This document shows, in pieces, positions 8,585 to 16,840 of a stretch of 18,777 bases of DNA; positions within the stretch are counted from its first letter, which is position 1, and each line of letters begins with the position of its first letter. Origin of the DNA: Gallionella sp. (GTDB lineage Bacteria > Pseudomonadota > Gammaproteobacteria > Burkholderiales > Gallionellaceae); NCBI GenBank assembly GCA_004298605.1, contig SCPW01000397.1:1-18777 (forward strand), in the 5' to 3' direction. The position numbers and the translations under genes were made by a program. Below the pieces are notes generated by a model. It did no database searches and was not told the DNA's origin. It saw nothing but the letters and a program-made list of their open reading frames with translations.

Positions 8585-8944
8585 TTAAACGCCGAGGCTG
8601 GCCTTGGCCTGCACCACGAACTGTGCGAACGCCGGCTTATCAAACACGGCGATGTCCGACAATACCTTGCGGTCGATCTGGATTGACGCCTTCTTCAACC
8701 CGTTCATGAATACGCTGTAACTCAGGCCTTGCTCGCGTGCCGCCGCATTGATACGCGCAATCCACAAGGTGCGGAACTGGCGTTTCTTTTGACGGCGATC
8801 ACGATAAGAATATTGACCCGCTTTCATCACCGCCTGCTTGGCGATACGGTAGACGTTTTTGCGGCGACCGCGATAGCCCTTGGCTAACGCTAATGTTTTT
8901 TTATGGCTGGCGCGTGCTGTGACACCACGTTTTACTCTTGGCAT
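8585..8944 (-). CDS. rplT: 50S ribosomal protein L20
   Basis: A 119-aa basic protein of the large subunit that binds 23S rRNA early in assembly and represses its own operon in enteric bacteria. The start [16 protein letters not shown] and the core [17 protein letters not shown] and [16 protein letters not shown] are diagnostic. Length is normal. It begins 10 nt after the rpmI stop, with GGAG as ribosome binding site, so the two are co-transcribed. The terminator hairpin follows it. Confidence 0.98.
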   Translation of the reverse strand: MPRVKRGVTARASHKKTLALAKGYRGRRKNVYRIAKQAVMKAGQYSYRDRRQKKRQFRTLWIARINAAAREQGLSYSVFMNGLKKASIQIDRKVLSDIAVFDKPAFAQFVVQAKASLGV

Positions 8945-8954
8945 GTTCTACTCC

Positions 8955-9152
8955 TTAAGCGTAAGGCATCATGGCGCGAACCGATGCTGTATTGGTTGCG
9001 TGAACTTCGGTCGTGCCGCGCAATTGACGTTTGTTTTTGGTCGTCTTCTTGGTCAGAATATGACGCTTGAACGCTTGTGAGCGTTTGACGCTGCCGCCGG
9101 CGCGTATCTTGAAACGCTTGGCTGCGCCGCTTTTGGTTTTCATCTTAGGCAT
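8955..9152 (-). CDS. rpmI: 50S ribosomal protein L35
   Basis: A 65-aa basic protein: [20 protein letters not shown] and [22 protein letters not shown] are diagnostic of L35. A strong Shine-Dalgarno AAGGAG lies 6 nt before the ATG. It is usually placed just after infC; here a 215-bp repeat-rich gap intervenes. L20 controls this gene in E. coli by binding the leader; whether the gap here has that site cannot be told by eye. Confidence 0.97.
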   Translation of the reverse strand: MPKMKTKSGAAKRFKIRAGGSVKRSQAFKRHILTKKTTKNKRQLRGTTEVHATNTASVRAMMPYA

Positions 9153-9367
9153 TGCTGCTCCTTAAGTTATGGTGCGAGGTGTTTTCCGGAGGAAAAGCTT
9201 GATAACCCATACACCACTTTTTGTCGGGGAACGATTTGCTGCATCGCCTCGACCATCCCCTTGCTGTCGAAGAAACTAACCTGATGTTGGGTTACGCGAT
9301 GAAACCGCTAACCCAACCTACATTCTAAATTCATTTTAGCGATGTCGGGATGCCACCCGGCCTACGT
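9153..9367. repeat. infC-rpmI intergenic region with palindromic repeats
   Basis: No gene is present. GTTGGGTTA at 9286-9294 pairs with TAACCCAAC at 9309-9317, part of a repeat seen in many genomes (TGTTGGGTTACGC...CTAACCCAACCTACA, from memory). Next to it, at about 9343-9365, a second element (GTCGGGATGCCACCCGGCCTACG-like) carries CGGG/CCCG arms. TTTTCC-GGA-GGAAAA at 9182-9196 is a short hairpin near rpmI. The equivalent E. coli gap is short and holds the L20 control site. Confidence 0.7.
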
Positions 9368-9898
9368 TTATTTTTTGCCTGGCTTGGGTGACAGCACCAT
9401 CACCATCTGGCGGCCTTCCATCTTGGGAAACTGTTCGACTACGCCAAACTCCACCAGATCCGCCCTGACGCGCTCGATCAGGCGCATGCCGATCTCCTGG
9501 TGAGCCATTTCACGACCGCGAAAACGCAATGTGATTTTGGTCTTGTTGCCTTCGCCCAAAAATTTGACCAGGTTGCGCAGCTTGATGTTGTAGTCGCCTT
9601 CATCCGTGCCCGGGCGAAACTTGATCTCCTTGATCTGTATCTGCTTCTGTTTGAGCTTGGCCTCGTGTTGCTTCTTGCTCTCGGCATACTTGAATTTGCC
9701 GATATCCATGATGCGGCACACCGGCGGCTCCGCCAGCGGGGAAATCTCCACCAAATCCAACTCTGCTTCATCCGCCAAACGCAATGCTTCCGCGATGGCA
9801 ACAATCCCGAGGGGCTCTTTTTCGACACCAATGAGCCGCACTTTCGGCGCGGTAATCATCTCGTTGATGCGCTGCGATTTATCTTGTGCTATTGCAAT
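9368..9898 (-). CDS. infC: Translation initiation factor IF-3, ATT start codon
   Basis: A 176-aa factor that binds the 30S subunit and checks start-codon pairing. The first ATG in frame (9859) would remove the conserved N-terminus. Reading upstream from it gives [12 protein letters not shown], preceded by ATT at 9896-9898 with GTGGAG 3-8 nt before. The full start (M)[20 protein letters not shown] matches the family. The N-domain (about 1-75), the lysine-rich linker ([16 protein letters not shown]) and the C-domain (about 90-176, [25 protein letters not shown]) are present. IF3 discriminates against non-standard starts, so the ATT start makes infC self-limiting, as known for AUU in E. coli. 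The gene starts 18 nt after thrS. Confidence 0.95.
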   Translation of the reverse strand: MAIAQDKSQRINEMITAPKVRLIGVEKEPLGIVAIAEALRLADEAELDLVEISPLAEPPVCRIMDIGKFKYAESKKQHEAKLKQKQIQIKEIKFRPGTDEGDYNIKLRNLVKFLGEGNKTKITLRFRGREMAHQEIGMRLIERVRADLVEFGVVEQFPKMEGRQMVMVLSPKPGKK

Positions 9899-9916
9899 AT
9901 CTCCACTTGGACAATA

Positions 9917-11830
9917 CTAAGCCGTGCTACCCGTTTTAATCTCGGTCTGCAAACGCTGAAGCAAAGCTTCCAGCGTCATTTGCCCGAGATCTTCACCACT
10001 GCGGGTTCGCACGGCCACCAATTTCCCAGCCACTTCCTTATCGCCGACAATCAGTTGATAAGGCAATTTCTGCAAGCTATGTTCTCGAATTTTATAGGTA
10101 ATCTTCTCATTACGCAAATCTGATTGCACGCGCAGCCCCGCTTCGCGCAATGCCTGCGCCACTTGCAGCGCATATTCCTCCTGCGCCTGCGAGATATTCA
10201 ACACCGCCACCTGCATGGGTGACAGCCATAACGGGAACGCGCCGGCATGATGTTCGATCAGGATGCCGATGAAACGCTCCATCGAGCCGAGGATGGCGCG
10301 ATGCAGCATCACCGGAGGTTTGCGGCCGTTGTCTTCATCCACGAACTCGGCGCCCAGGCGCACCGGCAAATTGAAGTCCAGTTGAATCGTGCCGCACTGC
10401 CACAGGCGACCGAGGCTGTCCTTCAGCGTAAATTCGACCTTGGGCCCGTAGAACGCGCCCTCGCCGGGTTGAACTTCATATTCCAGGCCATTCTGCCGCA
10501 GGGCAGCCGCCAATCCGGCCTCTGCCTTATCCCAGGTTTCGTCGGAGCCGACCCGCTTGTCCGGGCGCGTGGACAGCTTGACCAGCACCTCGTTGAAATC
10601 GAAATCGCGGTACACCTCGTTCAGCATCACGATGAAGCGCGACACTTCTGGCTGCACCTGCTCTTCGGTGCAAAAAATATGCGCGTCGTCCTGGGTGAAC
10701 CCGCGCACCCGCATCAGGCCGTGCAGCGAGCCGGAAGTCTCGTTGCGGTGGCATGAGCCGAATTCCGCCAGGCGCAATGGCAGGTCGCGGTAGCTGTGCA
10801 GGCCGTGATTGAAAATCTGCACATGACCCGGGCAATTCATCGGTTTCACCGCGTAATCGCGATTCTCCGAACAAGTGGTGAACATGTTGTCGTGATAGTT
10901 TTCCCAGTGCCCGGATTTCTCCCACAGGGTTCTGTCCATGATGGTCGGGGTGCGCACTTCCTGGTAGCCATGCTCGCGGAACTTGGCGCGCATGTATTGC
11001 TCGACTTCCTGCCACAGCGTCCAGCCCTTGGGATGCCAGAACACCATCCCCGGCGCCTCGTCCTGCATGTGGAACAAATCGAGCTGCCTGGCCAGTTTGC
11101 GGTGATCGCGTTTCTCGGCCTCTTCGAGCTGATACAGATAAGCATCCAGCTCTTCTTTCTTCGCCCACGCCGTACCGTAAATGCGCTGCAACATCTCATT
11201 CTTTGAATCGCCGCGCCAGTAGGCGCCGGCCAGCTTCATCAGCTTGAAGGTTTTCAGTTTTCCGGTGGACGGCACGTGCGGGCCGCGGCACAGATCGGTG
11301 AAGCCGCCTTCGGCATAGAGCGACACATCCTGATCCGCCGGAATGGATTCGATGATCTCCGCCTTGTAATGCTCGTTGATGCTCTTGAAATAACTTACCG
11401 CCTCATCGCGCGGCAATACCTTGCGCGTCACGGGAATATCCTGTTTGGCGAGCTCCGCCATGCGCTTCTCGATGGCCGCCAAATCTTCCGGCGTAAACGG
11501 GCGCTTGTAGGAAAAGTCGTAATAAAAACCGTTGTCGATGACCGGCCCGATGGTCACCTGCGCGTCCGGGAACAACTCTTTCACCGCGTGGGCGAGCAAG
11601 TGCGCGGTGGAGTGGCGGATAATCTCCACGCCGTCTGCATCCTTATCGGTGATGATAGACAGCGCGGCATCCCGCACAATCAGATGCGAGGCATCCACCA
11701 GCCTGCCGTTCACCTTGCCTGCCAGCGCGGCGCGCGCCAGACCCGCGCCGATGCTGAGCGCAACATCGGCGACGGTGACAGGCTGCGCAAAGCTGCGTTG
11801 CGAACCATCCGGCAAAGTAATGACAGGCAT
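9917..11830 (-). CDS. thrS: Threonyl-tRNA synthetase
   Basis: A 637-aa class II synthetase. The order is: TGS domain (1-62), editing domain with HSTAH (H73, H77) and CRGPH (C181, H185) that hydrolyses Ser-tRNA-Thr, catalytic core (about 243-535) and anticodon-binding domain (about 540-637). The zinc ligands that select threonine are C333 (MNCPGH), H384 (DDAHIF) and H510 (MLHRAILGS). Motif 2 reads [21 protein letters not shown] in two overlapping parts (360-380), with T replacing the proline usual in E. coli. The frame is open up to 11905, but that part lies over a hairpin and tRNA-Val; the ATG at 11830 gives the standard start. GGGA about 9 nt upstream is a modest Shine-Dalgarno. Confidence 0.97.
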   Translation of the reverse strand: MPVITLPDGSQRSFAQPVTVADVALSIGAGLARAALAGKVNGRLVDASHLIVRDAALSIITDKDADGVEIIRHSTAHLLAHAVKELFPDAQVTIGPVIDNGFYYDFSYKRPFTPEDLAAIEKRMAELAKQDIPVTRKVLPRDEAVSYFKSINEHYKAEIIESIPADQDVSLYAEGGFTDLCRGPHVPSTGKLKTFKLMKLAGAYWRGDSKNEMLQRIYGTAWAKKEELDAYLYQLEEAEKRDHRKLARQLDLFHMQDEAPGMVFWHPKGWTLWQEVEQYMRAKFREHGYQEVRTPTIMDRTLWEKSGHWENYHDNMFTTCSENRDYAVKPMNCPGHVQIFNHGLHSYRDLPLRLAEFGSCHRNETSGSLHGLMRVRGFTQDDAHIFCTEEQVQPEVSRFIVMLNEVYRDFDFNEVLVKLSTRPDKRVGSDETWDKAEAGLAAALRQNGLEYEVQPGEGAFYGPKVEFTLKDSLGRLWQCGTIQLDFNLPVRLGAEFVDEDNGRKPPVMLHRAILGSMERFIGILIEHHAGAFPLWLSPMQVAVLNISQAQEEYALQVAQALREAGLRVQSDLRNEKITYKIREHSLQKLPYQLIVGDKEVAGKLVAVRTRSGEDLGQMTLEALLQRLQTEIKTGSTA

Positions 11831-11841
11831 GTTGCTATCCC

Positions 11842-11872
11842 GAAAATACAAAGTGCGGCAATGCCGCACTTT
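11842..11872 (-). terminator. Hairpin between tRNA-Val and thrS
   Basis: AAAGTGCGGC (11850-11859) and GCCGCACTTT (11863-11872) form a perfect 10-bp stem with a 3-nt loop. On the minus strand it is followed by GTATTTTC, a broken T-run. It begins 6 nt after the tRNA CCA and ends 19 nt before the thrS ATG. It may terminate tRNA-Val partially, mark a processing site, or act as a leader control element for thrS. I cannot separate these. Confidence 0.6.
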
Positions 11873-11878
11873 AAATGT

Positions 11879-11955
11879 TGGTAGGCGCGATTGGACTCGA
11901 ACCAACGACCCCTACCATGTCAAGGTAGTGCTCTAACCAGCTGAGCTACGCGCCT
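11879..11955 (-). tRNA. tRNA-Val (anticodon GAC)
   Basis: A 77-nt cloverleaf with encoded CCA. The acceptor is AGGCGCG paired with CGCGCCT, discriminator A. The D-arm is GCTC-AGCTGGTTA-GAGC. The anticodon arm is CTACC-TTGACAT-GGTAG with anticodon GAC. The T-arm is CGTTG-GTTCGAGT-CCAAT-like. It closely resembles E. coli tRNA-Val(GAC). It reads GUC and GUU. It heads the thrS cluster, a common betaproteobacterial arrangement. Confidence 0.97.
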
Positions 11956-11970
11956 AATAAAAGGACGCGC

Positions 11971-11999
11971 ATTGTATCCGAAAGCTAATCGCGCTTCAA
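11971..11999 (-). promoter_or_regulatory. Sigma-70 promoter of tRNA-Val (and perhaps thrS cluster)
   Basis: On the minus strand TTGAAG (11994-11999) and TACAAT (11971-11976) are separated by exactly 17 bp. A GC-rich discriminator (GCGCGTCC) follows, typical of stable-RNA promoters under stringent control. The predicted start is near 11964, about 9 nt before the tRNA. Confidence 0.75.
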
Positions 12000-12052
12000 A
12001 CAAAAATCGCGCGCGGCTTTTAAAGGCACGTCCGGAATCTGGGTCGGGGAGC

Positions 12053-15000
12053 TCAAGGCAACTTACCTTCCCTTTTCCAGGATGAATCGAGATATTTATC
12101 CACGGCGACCATTTCAGCCTCGAATTTTGGCAGCAGTGCCGCCAGAGCTCCGGCGTCGCCGGATTTGCCCGACTGTTCCATTTCGGCGCACAGATCGCCC
12201 AGCGCCAGCGCGCCCACCGAGCGCGCCGAAGACTTCAATTTGTGTGCCAGCGCGCCCGCCTGCACCGCCTGCCCGCCGTTGCAAGCCGCCTTCAATTCCG
12301 CCGCCGTCCCGGTCGCGCTGGTGCGGAAGTCGTGCAGGAACTCGCGGATCACCGCCGGGTCATCGCCCACCAGCGCCTTGAGCACATTCACGTCAACCGG
12401 TGCATGCTCCGCGGCAACGGGCAACCATTTTTCCAGCATCGCTTTCAGGCTGGCCAGTTGCACCGGCTTGCCCAGATAGTCGTCCATACCGGCGGCAAGG
12501 CAGCGCTCGGCCTCACCCTTGAGTGCATTGGCGGTAAAAGCGATGATGGGCATGCGGGTTTTGCCGGCCTCGGCGGCACGGATGGCGGCAGTCAGTTCAT
12601 AGCCGTCCATCTCCGGCATGTGCAGGTCGGTGAGCAGGATCGCATAGTCGCCGCTTCCCCATAATTCCAGTGCCGCCTGGCCATTGCCGACAATGTCCGC
12701 AGTCCGCGCGAGCAGCGCGAGTTGTTGCAGGATGACTCTCTGGTTGATCTCATTGTCTTCGGCGACCAGGATCAGGCTGCCTTGGCGGCGCGCCTCCTCG
12801 CGCGACAGCGGCGCGGGCGCCGCTCCGGCATGGGCGTCCAACTCTCCCCATCGGCGTTCTTCGGCGCGTCCGGCAGCAACCGCTACCGCCTCCAGAAACG
12901 CGAGCCGATGCATTACCTCGGCATCCATCGTAACCAGGCCGTGCGCCTCGACCCGGCACCGCCTGCGCCCGCCGCGCCCGATAGCGACGAAGCGGACGTC
13001 AAGATCGGGCCGGGCATGGGCGGCGGCGCGCAGGCCATCCAACAGCGGTGTGGCCGGCGGCGGGTCGACGGCAGCGACGCCGACGACCACGACATACAGG
13101 CCCGGAAGGCGATCGGCTATCCATTGCCGGGCAGTTGCCGTATCTGCCGCCCGCTCGACCAGCGCCTTGCCATATGCGAGATAGGCGGCAAGATCGCCGG
13201 CTATGCCATCCGGGTCATCCACCACCAGACAGGGCAACCCGGCAACCCATGGCCATGCTGCCGGACTGGCATCGGGCTGTTCCGCCAGCCGCATGAAAGT
13301 GAGGTACACGCTGAACAGGGAACCCTTGCCCTGTTCGCTCTGCACCTTGATCTCGCCATCCATGAGCTTCACCAGATGCCGCGAAATGGCCAGCCCCAGC
13401 CCGGTGCCGCCGAAATTCCGGGTAGTGGATGTGTCGGCCTGGGTAAAGGCGGTGAATAATCGCGACATGGTTGCACGGTCGATGCCGATGCCGTTGTCGG
13501 CCACGTGAAACTCCAGCGTTACCTGTTCCGGGTTGCTTCCGGCCAATCCGTTTTCGGCCAGGATCGCACGCACCGACACCCGGCCCGGGCGATCCTGTTT
13601 GCTGGAGAACTTGATGGCGTTGTTCGCCAGATTGATCAATACCTGGCGCAACCGCCCGGGATCGCCCAACACGCCTGCGGGAATGGCCGGGTCGGTAAAC
13701 AGCGTCAGTTCCACCCCTTTCTTCAAGGCCAGGCGGTCCATGGTTTCGCATACCCCCTCCACCACATCGGCAGCATCCATCGGCACGCGGTCGATCTGGA
13801 GTTTGCCGGCCTCGATTTTGGAAAAGTCGAGTATGTCGTTGATGACGGCCAGCAGGGCATACGCCGAGTCGTGGATGATGTTGGCCATCTCCATTTGCTG
13901 GCCGTTCAGGCTGCTTTGCCGCAGCACATCGATCATGCCGATCACGCCGTTCATCGGCGTGCGGATTTCGTGGCTCATCGTGGCGAGAAAATCCGACTTG
14001 GCGCGGTTGGCCTGTTCGGCATCGATCCATGCCTGCGCCAGCTCGGCGGTGCGCGCCGCCACCTTGTTTTCCAGCTCGGTGTTAAGCTGCCGCACCGCCG
14101 CTTCCGCCTGCCTGCGTTTCTCTTCACGCGCAAAGTTGCCCAATGCGAAGCTGATATCAGTCGCCATTTCCGTCAGCAGCTTGCGGGCATCCCCGTCAAA
14201 CGCGTTGACCGCACCCGCATAAAGCATCAGGCTGCCGACCTGCCTGCCCTCGCAGAGCAAGGGCAGCGAGGCCGAGGCATACCAGCCCGCGTTTTTGGCG
14301 TACCCACGGTAGAGCGCGGAGCGCGGGTCATCCAGAAAATCCTGGCACCAGCATGGCTGGTTATCTTCGATCGCCGCGCCGGTAAGACCGCACCAGAACA
14401 TGCTGGCGGCATCCACCGGAACCCGGATGCCTTCCAGGTATTCCGCCCCTTCGCCATATGAGGCAGCGGGCTTGACCAGCCGATCCGCCTCGTCCAGCAG
14501 GCCGACCCACGCCATTTTGAAACCGCCGAACTGCACCGCATCGCGGCAGATTTGCGGGAACAATTCTTCTTCATTGGCGCAGCGCACGATGGCTTGATTA
14601 CACTGGCTCAAGGCGGCGTAAAGCTGGGTCAGCCGCCGGATTTTTCTTTCGTTTTCCTTGCGTTCGGTAATGTCGCGGATGATCGCGGTGAAAAACCGCC
14701 CGGCGGCGGTTTCCCATTGCGCCAGCGAAAGCTCCAGCGGAAACTCGCCGCCGTCCTTGCGCAGCCCGGCAAGCTCGACGGTTTTGCCCATCACGTGCGG
14801 CTCCCCGCCAGCGGCTACCCGCGCCAGCCCGGCGAGGTGGCGTTCGCGGAACCGTTCCGGTATCAGCCGCGCCAGCGATTGCCCGCCGATCTCGGCCTCG
14901 GTGTAGCCGAACAGCCGCTCGGCGCAGGAATTCCAGTTCACCACATTGCCGCTGCTGTCGGCGGTGATGATGGCATCATTGGCCGACTGCGCGATCGCCC

Positions 15001-15163
15001 GGAAACGCCGCTCGCTTTCCTGCAATGCCAATTCGATCCGCTTGTGCCCGGAAATCTCGTGCTGGAGCCGTTCATTGGCGTCCGATATATCCGCCGTGCG
15101 TTGTTTGGCCAGAATTTCCAGCTCGCCATGTACAAGCGTCGGTTTTTGGTTTGGGGGCTTCAT
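12053..15163 (-). CDS. Soluble hybrid histidine kinase, PAS-GAF-HisKA-HATPase-pseudoREC-REC-HPt
   Basis: A 1036-aa multi-step phosphorelay kinase with no transmembrane segment, so a cytoplasmic sensor. Domains: N-terminal coiled coil (14-54), PAS (about 52-168), GAF (about 182-345), coiled coil (345-390), HisKA with SHEIRTP (phospho-His398), HATPase with NLANNAIKFS (511-520), DNGIGID (556-562) and GGTGLGL (585-591). A degenerate receiver follows (about 643-765; starts LVVDD but lacks the acceptor Asp, the strand reading VVVVG). A full receiver (about 797-912) has acceptor Asp846 in TDLHMPEMDG and K899. An HPt domain (about 922-1028) has AHKLKSSA (His974). The PAS motif ERFRERH places His109 where FixL has its haem ligand. 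The GAF has an unusual Cys cluster (C258, C271, C273). It follows the EAL regulator by 118 bp on the same strand, so the regulator is the likely output. No strong Shine-Dalgarno is seen before the ATG. Confidence 0.93.
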   Translation of the reverse strand: MKPPNQKPTLVHGELEILAKQRTADISDANERLQHEISGHKRIELALQESERRFRAIAQSANDAIITADSSGNVVNWNSCAERLFGYTEAEIGGQSLARLIPERFRERHLAGLARVAAGGEPHVMGKTVELAGLRKDGGEFPLELSLAQWETAAGRFFTAIIRDITERKENERKIRRLTQLYAALSQCNQAIVRCANEEELFPQICRDAVQFGGFKMAWVGLLDEADRLVKPAASYGEGAEYLEGIRVPVDAASMFWCGLTGAAIEDNQPCWCQDFLDDPRSALYRGYAKNAGWYASASLPLLCEGRQVGSLMLYAGAVNAFDGDARKLLTEMATDISFALGNFAREEKRRQAEAAVRQLNTELENKVAARTAELAQAWIDAEQANRAKSDFLATMSHEIRTPMNGVIGMIDVLRQSSLNGQQMEMANIIHDSAYALLAVINDILDFSKIEAGKLQIDRVPMDAADVVEGVCETMDRLALKKGVELTLFTDPAIPAGVLGDPGRLRQVLINLANNAIKFSSKQDRPGRVSVRAILAENGLAGSNPEQVTLEFHVADNGIGIDRATMSRLFTAFTQADTSTTRNFGGTGLGLAISRHLVKLMDGEIKVQSEQGKGSLFSVYLTFMRLAEQPDASPAAWPWVAGLPCLVVDDPDGIAGDLAAYLAYGKALVERAADTATARQWIADRLPGLYVVVVGVAAVDPPPATPLLDGLRAAAHARPDLDVRFVAIGRGGRRRCRVEAHGLVTMDAEVMHRLAFLEAVAVAAGRAEERRWGELDAHAGAAPAPLSREEARRQGSLILVAEDNEINQRVILQQLALLARTADIVGNGQAALELWGSGDYAILLTDLHMPEMDGYELTAAIRAAEAGKTRMPIIAFTANALKGEAERCLAAGMDDYLGKPVQLASLKAMLEKWLPVAAEHAPVDVNVLKALVGDDPAVIREFLHDFRTSATGTAAELKAACNGGQAVQAGALAHKLKSSARSVGALALGDLCAEMEQSGKSGDAGALAALLPKFEAEMVAVDKYLDSSWKREGKLP

Positions 15164-15256
15164 GCGCGCATCAATTTACTTTTTATCGGAAGTTTATTGG
15201 ATCCCAACACCACCCCGGGCCGGAGTAAATTCGCCGCCTGTTTTTTTCAGGGTCGC

Positions 15257-15278
15257 CGGCACGGCTCCCCGCGTGCCG
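15257..15278 (-). terminator. Hairpin between EAL regulator and kinase genes
   Basis: CGGCACG (15257-15263) and CGTGCCG (15272-15278) form a 7-bp GC-rich stem with an 8-nt loop, 3 nt after the EAL gene stop. No T-tract follows on the minus strand (the sequence continues GCGACC), so strong intrinsic termination is unlikely. It may protect the upstream message or reduce kinase expression relative to the regulator. Confidence 0.4.
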
Positions 15279-15281
15279 AAT

Positions 15282-16502
15282 TTATGAAGCAGCTTGAAAT
15301 TCTTCGCACATCCGCCCCTGCCAGCCGGTTATCCAACCGGGCAAGCTGGCGGCGTGCATCGGTTTGGCGATGAAATAACCCTGTGCGATATCGCATTTTG
15401 TTTTGCGCAAAAAATCCCAGTCGTCCTGGTTTTCGACTCCCTCCGCCACGACTTCCATATTCAATTGCCCCGCCAAACCAAGGCTGGCATTGAACATGGC
15501 GCGCACCGTGCCGTTGTCCCAGGCGCCATGCACGAAGCTCTGGTCAATTTTGAGTTCGTCGAAAGGGATGTCGCGCAATTGCGCCAGCGAAGAATGCCCG
15601 GTGCCGAAATCGTCGATGGACAGCCGGAAGCGCTTCAGGCGCAGCCGGGTCAGTATTTCGAGCGGAGCGCGCGGATCCTGCATCAGCCTGCTTTCCGTCA
15701 CTTCCAGCATCACCCGCTGCGGCGGCACGCCTGCCGCGGCGGCCTGCACAGCGACGAAATCCGCAAAATCCAGCGAGGCCAGGTTATCCATCGACACGTT
15801 GATCGCCATTTGCAATACCAGCCCCATTTCCTGCCATAGCTTGGCCTGGGCGAGCGCGCCGGTCAGCACCACGCGGGTCAGCCCATCGATCAGCCCGTGC
15901 GCTTCCGCCACACCGATAAACTGGGCGGGAAACACCATGCCGTCACGCGGATGTTGCCAGCGCACCAGCGTCTCTACGCCCACCACCCGGCTGGTGGCGA
16001 CTTTCACCTTGGGCTGGTAGTGGTTGATCAGCTCGCCGTTCGCGATGGCGGCGCGCACCTCGTCCGCGCCGTAAATTTTATTCGCCGCCTGCGGTTTGCT
16101 TTGCGGCGGCTGAGCCCATTTTTCGAGCAATGCCTTCAGCCCTTCCGGCGCAACGGGTTTGTGCAAGTGCCCGAGCACCCGGATTTTATGTGCCCGCACC
16201 AGTTTCTCGGCGGCCTGCAACATGCGTTCATCCTCGCCGCTGATCAGGATAAGGCTGCCGCTGTAGCGCCGTTCGACCAGATGGCGCACAAATTCGACCC
16301 CGTCCATTTCCGGCATGTTCAGATCCAGCAGGATCATATCTGGATGCTTGCCGGTGCTGTCGATCCATTCCAGCGCGGCACGCCCATTGTCGCAGGTGGT
16401 GGCCGGGGCGAAGCCCAGGTTTAACAATATATGGCCGAGCAGCTTGAGCATGAACGGCTCGTCATCCAGCACCAAAATTCTGATTGCGGATTTTTCTATC
16501 AT
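15282..16502 (-). CDS. Response regulator with EAL c-di-GMP phosphodiesterase domain
   Basis: A 406-aa protein: receiver (about 6-125; DDE at 13-15, acceptor Asp60 in LLDLNMPEMDG, HKP Lys115) joined to an EAL domain (about 145-388). The catalytic set looks intact: the EAL motif reads ETL (E177), N235 (INVS), E267 (LEVTE), D297-D298 (IDDFGTG), K318 (LKID), E354 and E357 (AEGVEN), and Q374 (QGYFIAKPM). It therefore probably hydrolyses c-di-GMP to pGpG in a phosphorylation-dependent way, resembling VieA-like regulators without the DNA-binding domain. There is no GGDEF domain. The frame is open to 16676, but AAGAGGA a few nt before the ATG at 16502 is a strong ribosome binding site and the receiver begins there. 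The kinase gene downstream is the obvious partner. Confidence 0.93.
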   Translation of the reverse strand: MIEKSAIRILVLDDEPFMLKLLGHILLNLGFAPATTCDNGRAALEWIDSTGKHPDMILLDLNMPEMDGVEFVRHLVERRYSGSLILISGEDERMLQAAEKLVRAHKIRVLGHLHKPVAPEGLKALLEKWAQPPQSKPQAANKIYGADEVRAAIANGELINHYQPKVKVATSRVVGVETLVRWQHPRDGMVFPAQFIGVAEAHGLIDGLTRVVLTGALAQAKLWQEMGLVLQMAINVSMDNLASLDFADFVAVQAAAAGVPPQRVMLEVTESRLMQDPRAPLEILTRLRLKRFRLSIDDFGTGHSSLAQLRDIPFDELKIDQSFVHGAWDNGTVRAMFNASLGLAGQLNMEVVAEGVENQDDWDFLRKTKCDIAQGYFIAKPMHAASLPGWITGWQGRMCEEFQAAS

Positions 16503-16760
16503 GATTCCTCTTTCTTCTTCAGGCGTACCCCGTAGAGGTGCGCCTGTTATCCTGTCGGCCAGCAAGTGCGACAGGCTGCTAGGGGCGGTAATTGCATGCA
16601 CGGCGGTGTTCACTGGTCGCGTCTTTGTAAACCATTGGTCGTATCCCCGTAAATCCGCCTGCGGTATTTCTTCCATATCTCGGAGGTGTACCCTGTAGAT
16701 GCTTTTGATTTACGGATACGGTCGGATTGTGCCTATCAATAAATAACATGTTGATTTTAT
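16503..16760 (-). promoter_or_regulatory. Structured leader of the EAL regulator gene
   Basis: Several inverted repeats lie upstream of the ATG. CAGGCGTACC (16520-16529) pairs with GGTGCGCCTG (16537-16546) through one wobble. CCTGTCG (16551-16557) pairs with CGACAGG (16569-16575). CGTATCC-GTAAATC (16640-16655, with a 2-nt bulge) pairs with GATTTACGGATACG (16707-16720). A 15-bp imperfect direct repeat, AGGCGTACCCCGTAG (16521-16535) and AGGTGTACCCTGTAG (16684-16698), suggests a duplicated segment. I found no convincing -35/-10 pair and no match to a riboswitch I know, including the c-di-GMP GEMM classes. Confidence 0.5.
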
Positions 16761-16840
16761 TGGAGGCATATTGGATTCGCGCGAGGGTATCAGAGAAAAA
16801 TACAAATGTGTATACGCCAAAATGTATAGATAATTTGGCC

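Noticed and set aside
11956..12052. Terminator of the kinase gene in the GC-rich CGCGCGCG stretch near 12008
   Set aside because: The alternating CG run with flanking A and T tracts does not give a stem with a workable loop, so it was not called.
12722..13459. Long plus-strand open frame opposite the kinase gene
   Set aside because: It is antisense to a well-supported multidomain kinase in GC-rich DNA. Its composition is typical of a shadow frame and no domain is recognisable.
16503..16676. 58-residue N-terminal extension of the EAL regulator
   Set aside because: The ATG at 16502 has a strong AAGAGGA site and begins the receiver directly. The extension covers the leader hairpins and the ATG at 16676 has no ribosome binding site.
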